DNA of 48,553 bases from Streptomyces populi (GTDB taxonomy: Bacteria > Actinomycetota > Actinomycetes > Streptomycetales > Streptomycetaceae). Made by a program: the position numbers and the translations under genes. The notes below the pieces were generated by a model. That model did not search any database. It was not told the origin of the DNA and saw nothing but the letters and a program-made list of their open reading frames with translations. This document shows, piece after piece, positions 46,516-48,553 of this stretch; within the stretch, counting starts at the first letter, position 1, and each line of letters begins with the position of its first letter. The stretch spans positions 1-48,553 of the forward strand of contig NZ_KZ626902.1 in NCBI RefSeq assembly GCF_002911015.1, given 5' to 3'.

Positions 46516-48201
46516 TTGAGTCATCCGCATCCTGAACTCGGCGCACCGCCGGTCCTCCCGAAGGGCGGCCTGCGGGTCACCCCGCTCGGCGGTCTCGGCG
46601 AGATCGGCCGGAACATGACGGTCTTCGAGTACGGAGGCCGCCTGCTGATCGTCGACTGCGGAGTGCTCTTCCCCGAGGAGGAGCAGCCCGGAATCGACCT
46701 GATCCTGCCGGACTTCACGTCCATCAGGGACCGCCTCGACGACATCGAGGGCATCGTGCTCACGCACGGCCACGAGGACCACATCGGCGGTGTCCCGTTC
46801 CTGCTGCGCGAGAAGCCGGACATCCCGCTGATCGGCTCCAAGCTGACCCTCGCGCTCATCGAGGCGAAGCTCCAGGAGCACCGCATCCGGCCCTACACGC
46901 TCGAAGTGGCCGAGGGCCACCGCGAGCGCATCGGCCCCTTCGACTGCGAGTTCGTCGCGGTCAACCACTCCATCCCGGACGCCCTCGCGGTCGCCATCCG
47001 CACCCCCGCGGGCATGGCCGTCCACACCGGCGACTTCAAGATGGACCAGCTCCCGCTGGACGGCCGCCTCACGGACCTGCACGCGTTCGCCCGACTGAGC
47101 GAGGAAGGCATCGACCTCCTCCTCTCGGACTCCACGAACGCCGAGGTCCCGGGCTTCGTCCCGCCCGAGCGCGACATCCAGAACGTGCTGCGCCAGGTCT
47201 TCGCGAACGCCAGCAAGCGGATCATCGTGGCGAGCTTCGCCAGCCACGTGCACCGCATCCAGCAGATCCTCGACACCGCCCACGAGTACGGCCGCAGGGT
47301 CGCCTTCGTCGGCCGCTCGATGGTCCGCAACATGGGCATCGCACGTGACCTCGGCTATCTGAAGGTCCCGCCGGGCCTGGTCGTCGACGTCAAGACGCTC
47401 GACGACCTCCCGGACCACGAGGTCGTCCTCGTCTGTACGGGATCCCAGGGCGAGCCGATGGCCGCGCTCTCCCGCATGGCGAACCGCGACCACCAGATCC
47501 GGATCGTCCAGGGCGACACGGTGATCCTGGCGTCGTCACTGATCCCCGGCAACGAGAACGCGGTCTACCGCGTCATCAACGGCCTCACCCGCTGGGGCGC
47601 CAACGTCGTCCACAAGGGCAACGCCAAGGTGCACGTCTCCGGCCACGCCTCCGCGGGCGAACTGCTGTACTTCTACAACATCTGCAAGCCGCGCAACCTG
47701 ATGCCGGTCCACGGCGAATGGCGCCACCTGCGCGCCAACGCCGAGCTGGGCGCCCTGACCGGCGTCCCGCACGACCGGATCGTGATCGCCGAGGACGGCG
47801 TCGTCGTCGACCTGGTCGAGGGCAAGGCGAAGATCTCCGGCAAGGTCCAGGCGGGTTACGTCTACGTCGACGGCCTCTCGGTCGGCGACGTCGGTGAGCC
47901 CGCGCTCAAGGACCGCAAGATCCTCGGGGACGAGGGCATCATCTCGGTCTTCGTGGTGATGGACGCCAGCACCGGCAAGCTCACCGGCGGCCCGCACGTC
48001 CAGGCCCGCGGTTCCGGCATCGACGACTCGGCCTTCGCCGACGTCATCCCGAAGATCACGGAAGTCCTGGAACGCTCGGCCCAGGACGGCGTGGTGGAGC
48101 CCCATCAGCTGCAGCAGCTCATCCGCCGCACGCTGGGCAAGTGGGTGTCCGACACCTACCGCCGGCGCCCGATGATCCTCCCGGTCGTCGTCGAGGTCTG
48201 A
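46516..48201 (+). CDS. rnj: Ribonuclease J
   Basis: A 561-residue metallo-beta-lactamase/beta-CASP nuclease with 5'-3' exo- and endonuclease activity on mRNA and rRNA precursors. TTG 46516 (GAGGAGAG at 46504) gives the length usual for streptomycete RNase J and the family start SHPHPEL. Metal motif THGHEDHIGG (His84, His86, Asp88, His89), later HTGDFKMD, then beta-CASP segments SDSTNAEVPG, SFASHVHRIQQ, TGSQGEPMAALSRMA and HVSGHASAGEL are present. The C-terminal domain is intact. It lies directly before an rRNA operon. Confidence 0.96.
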   Translation: MSHPHPELGAPPVLPKGGLRVTPLGGLGEIGRNMTVFEYGGRLLIVDCGVLFPEEEQPGIDLILPDFTSIRDRLDDIEGIVLTHGHEDHIGGVPFLLREKPDIPLIGSKLTLALIEAKLQEHRIRPYTLEVAEGHRERIGPFDCEFVAVNHSIPDALAVAIRTPAGMAVHTGDFKMDQLPLDGRLTDLHAFARLSEEGIDLLLSDSTNAEVPGFVPPERDIQNVLRQVFANASKRIIVASFASHVHRIQQILDTAHEYGRRVAFVGRSMVRNMGIARDLGYLKVPPGLVVDVKTLDDLPDHEVVLVCTGSQGEPMAALSRMANRDHQIRIVQGDTVILASSLIPGNENAVYRVINGLTRWGANVVHKGNAKVHVSGHASAGELLYFYNICKPRNLMPVHGEWRHLRANAELGALTGVPHDRIVIAEDGVVVDLVEGKAKISGKVQAGYVYVDGLSVGDVGEPALKDRKILGDEGIISVFVVMDASTGKLTGGPHVQARGSGIDDSAFADVIPKITEVLERSAQDGVVEPHQLQQLIRRTLGKWVSDTYRRRPMILPVVVEV

Positions 48202-48222
48202 CCCTCGGTCAGGTCTCCACCA

Positions 48223-48262
48223 GGAGCGGAGCTCCTCGATTTGCATCGGGGCGCTCCGCTCC
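48223..48262 (+). terminator. rnj terminator
   Basis: GGAGCGGAGC-TCCTCGAT pairs with ATCGGGGC-GCTCCGCTCC (18 bp with one mismatch and one G-U) around a TTGC loop, 21 nt after the stop. Confidence 0.75.
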
Positions 48263-48553
48263 AGTACGTTTACGTCTCCACCTGAACGGGAACCCCGAAG
48301 CCTCATGCTCCGGAGCCGGTCCCGAACGGGGCGGGAATTCCGACTCAGAGAATCTGATAAAGTCGGAGCCGCTGGAAAGGGAAACGCGAAAGCGGATTAC
48401 CTGAAAAGCGCCGAGGAAATCAGGTCCTGAAAGATCTGATAGAGTCGGAAACGCAAGACCGAAGGGAAGCGCCCGGAGGAAAGCCCGAGAGGGTGAGTAC
48501 GAAGGAAGCGTCCGTTCCTTGAGAACTCAACAGCGTGCCAAAAATCAACGCCA
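48263..48553 (+). promoter_or_regulatory. rRNA operon promoter and leader region
   Basis: The stretch from about 48450 to the window end (GAAGGGAAGCGCCCGGAGGA ... CCTTGAGAACTCAACAGCGT GCCAAAAATCAACGCCA) is the conserved streptomycete leader before 16S rRNA; the 16S gene itself lies past the window. Two related blocks, AGAATCTGATAAAGTCGGA (48349-48367) and AAGATCTGATAGAGTCGGA (48431-48449), 16 of 19 identical and 82 bp apart, each place a -10 hexamer (TAAAGT, TAGAGT) in the same setting, so tandem promoters are likely. The CCTTGAGAACTCAACAG part is the usual antitermination/processing leader element. Confidence 0.85.

Noticed and set aside
1..48553. CRISPR array, tRNA genes, insertion sequences or prophage genes
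   Set aside because: No spaced direct repeats, tRNA cloverleaf/CCA ends or transposase/integrase motifs were recognised. The tandem repeats at 17737 and 36322 have no spacers.

Overview
The window is a chromosomal segment of a Streptomyces or a very close relative. GC content is very high with strong third-position G/C bias. GTG and TTG starts are common, and the order nusA-ylxR-infB-rbfA-truB / ribF / rpsO-pnp / dapB / thyX / dapA / rnj is the conserved streptomycete core arrangement. It ends in the leader of a ribosomal RNA operon.

Layout. (1) 1-7300: a carbohydrate locus with the C-terminus of a GH42 beta-galactosidase, a GH95 fucosidase, a secreted GH12 endoglucanase, a GH31 alpha-xylosidase-type enzyme and a LacI regulator with palindromic sites. 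Together these enzymes match the bonds of fucosylated xyloglucan. (2) 7469-9400: a long acyl-CoA dehydrogenase. (3) 9883-13768: dxr, an RseP-type site-2 protease and ispG (MEP isoprenoid pathway). (4) 14164-17406: two GNAT acetyltransferases and proS. (5) 17845-19952, minus strand: a lipoprotein, a ferritin-like protein and an aminoglycoside-phosphotransferase fold that lacks the catalytic residues. (6) 20204-27288: rimP-nusA-ylxR-infB, then a DUF503 gene, rbfA and truB (translation and transcription machinery). (7) 27555-31499: a large fusion of a trypsin fold without catalytic Ser/Asp and a STAND-like P-loop NTPase. (8) ribF, then a 1301-residue minus-strand protein with acidic and Pro/Gln-rich repeats and a ParA/MinD-type ATPase domain, of the kind that accompanies type VII secretion; no core secretion genes are present. 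(9) DUF397, rpsO, pnp, an M16 peptidase, dapB, small membrane proteins, thyX, dapA, RNase J, rRNA leader.

The observation I consider most worth testing is the infB leader. Three stop/start-overlapping minicistrons, made by an 11-bp tandem repeat, end 5 nt before a hairpin. The 3' arm of that hairpin can alternatively pair with the infB start region and enclose its Shine-Dalgarno sequence and GTG. This looks like a translation-coupled switch controlling initiation factor IF2. Other items of interest are the dead trypsin/STAND fusion, the pseudokinase, the orphan type-VII-associated ATPase and the hairpin abutting the RNase J ribosome-binding site.

All calls rest on reading the sequence and on remembered family motifs. 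No database search or folding calculation was run.
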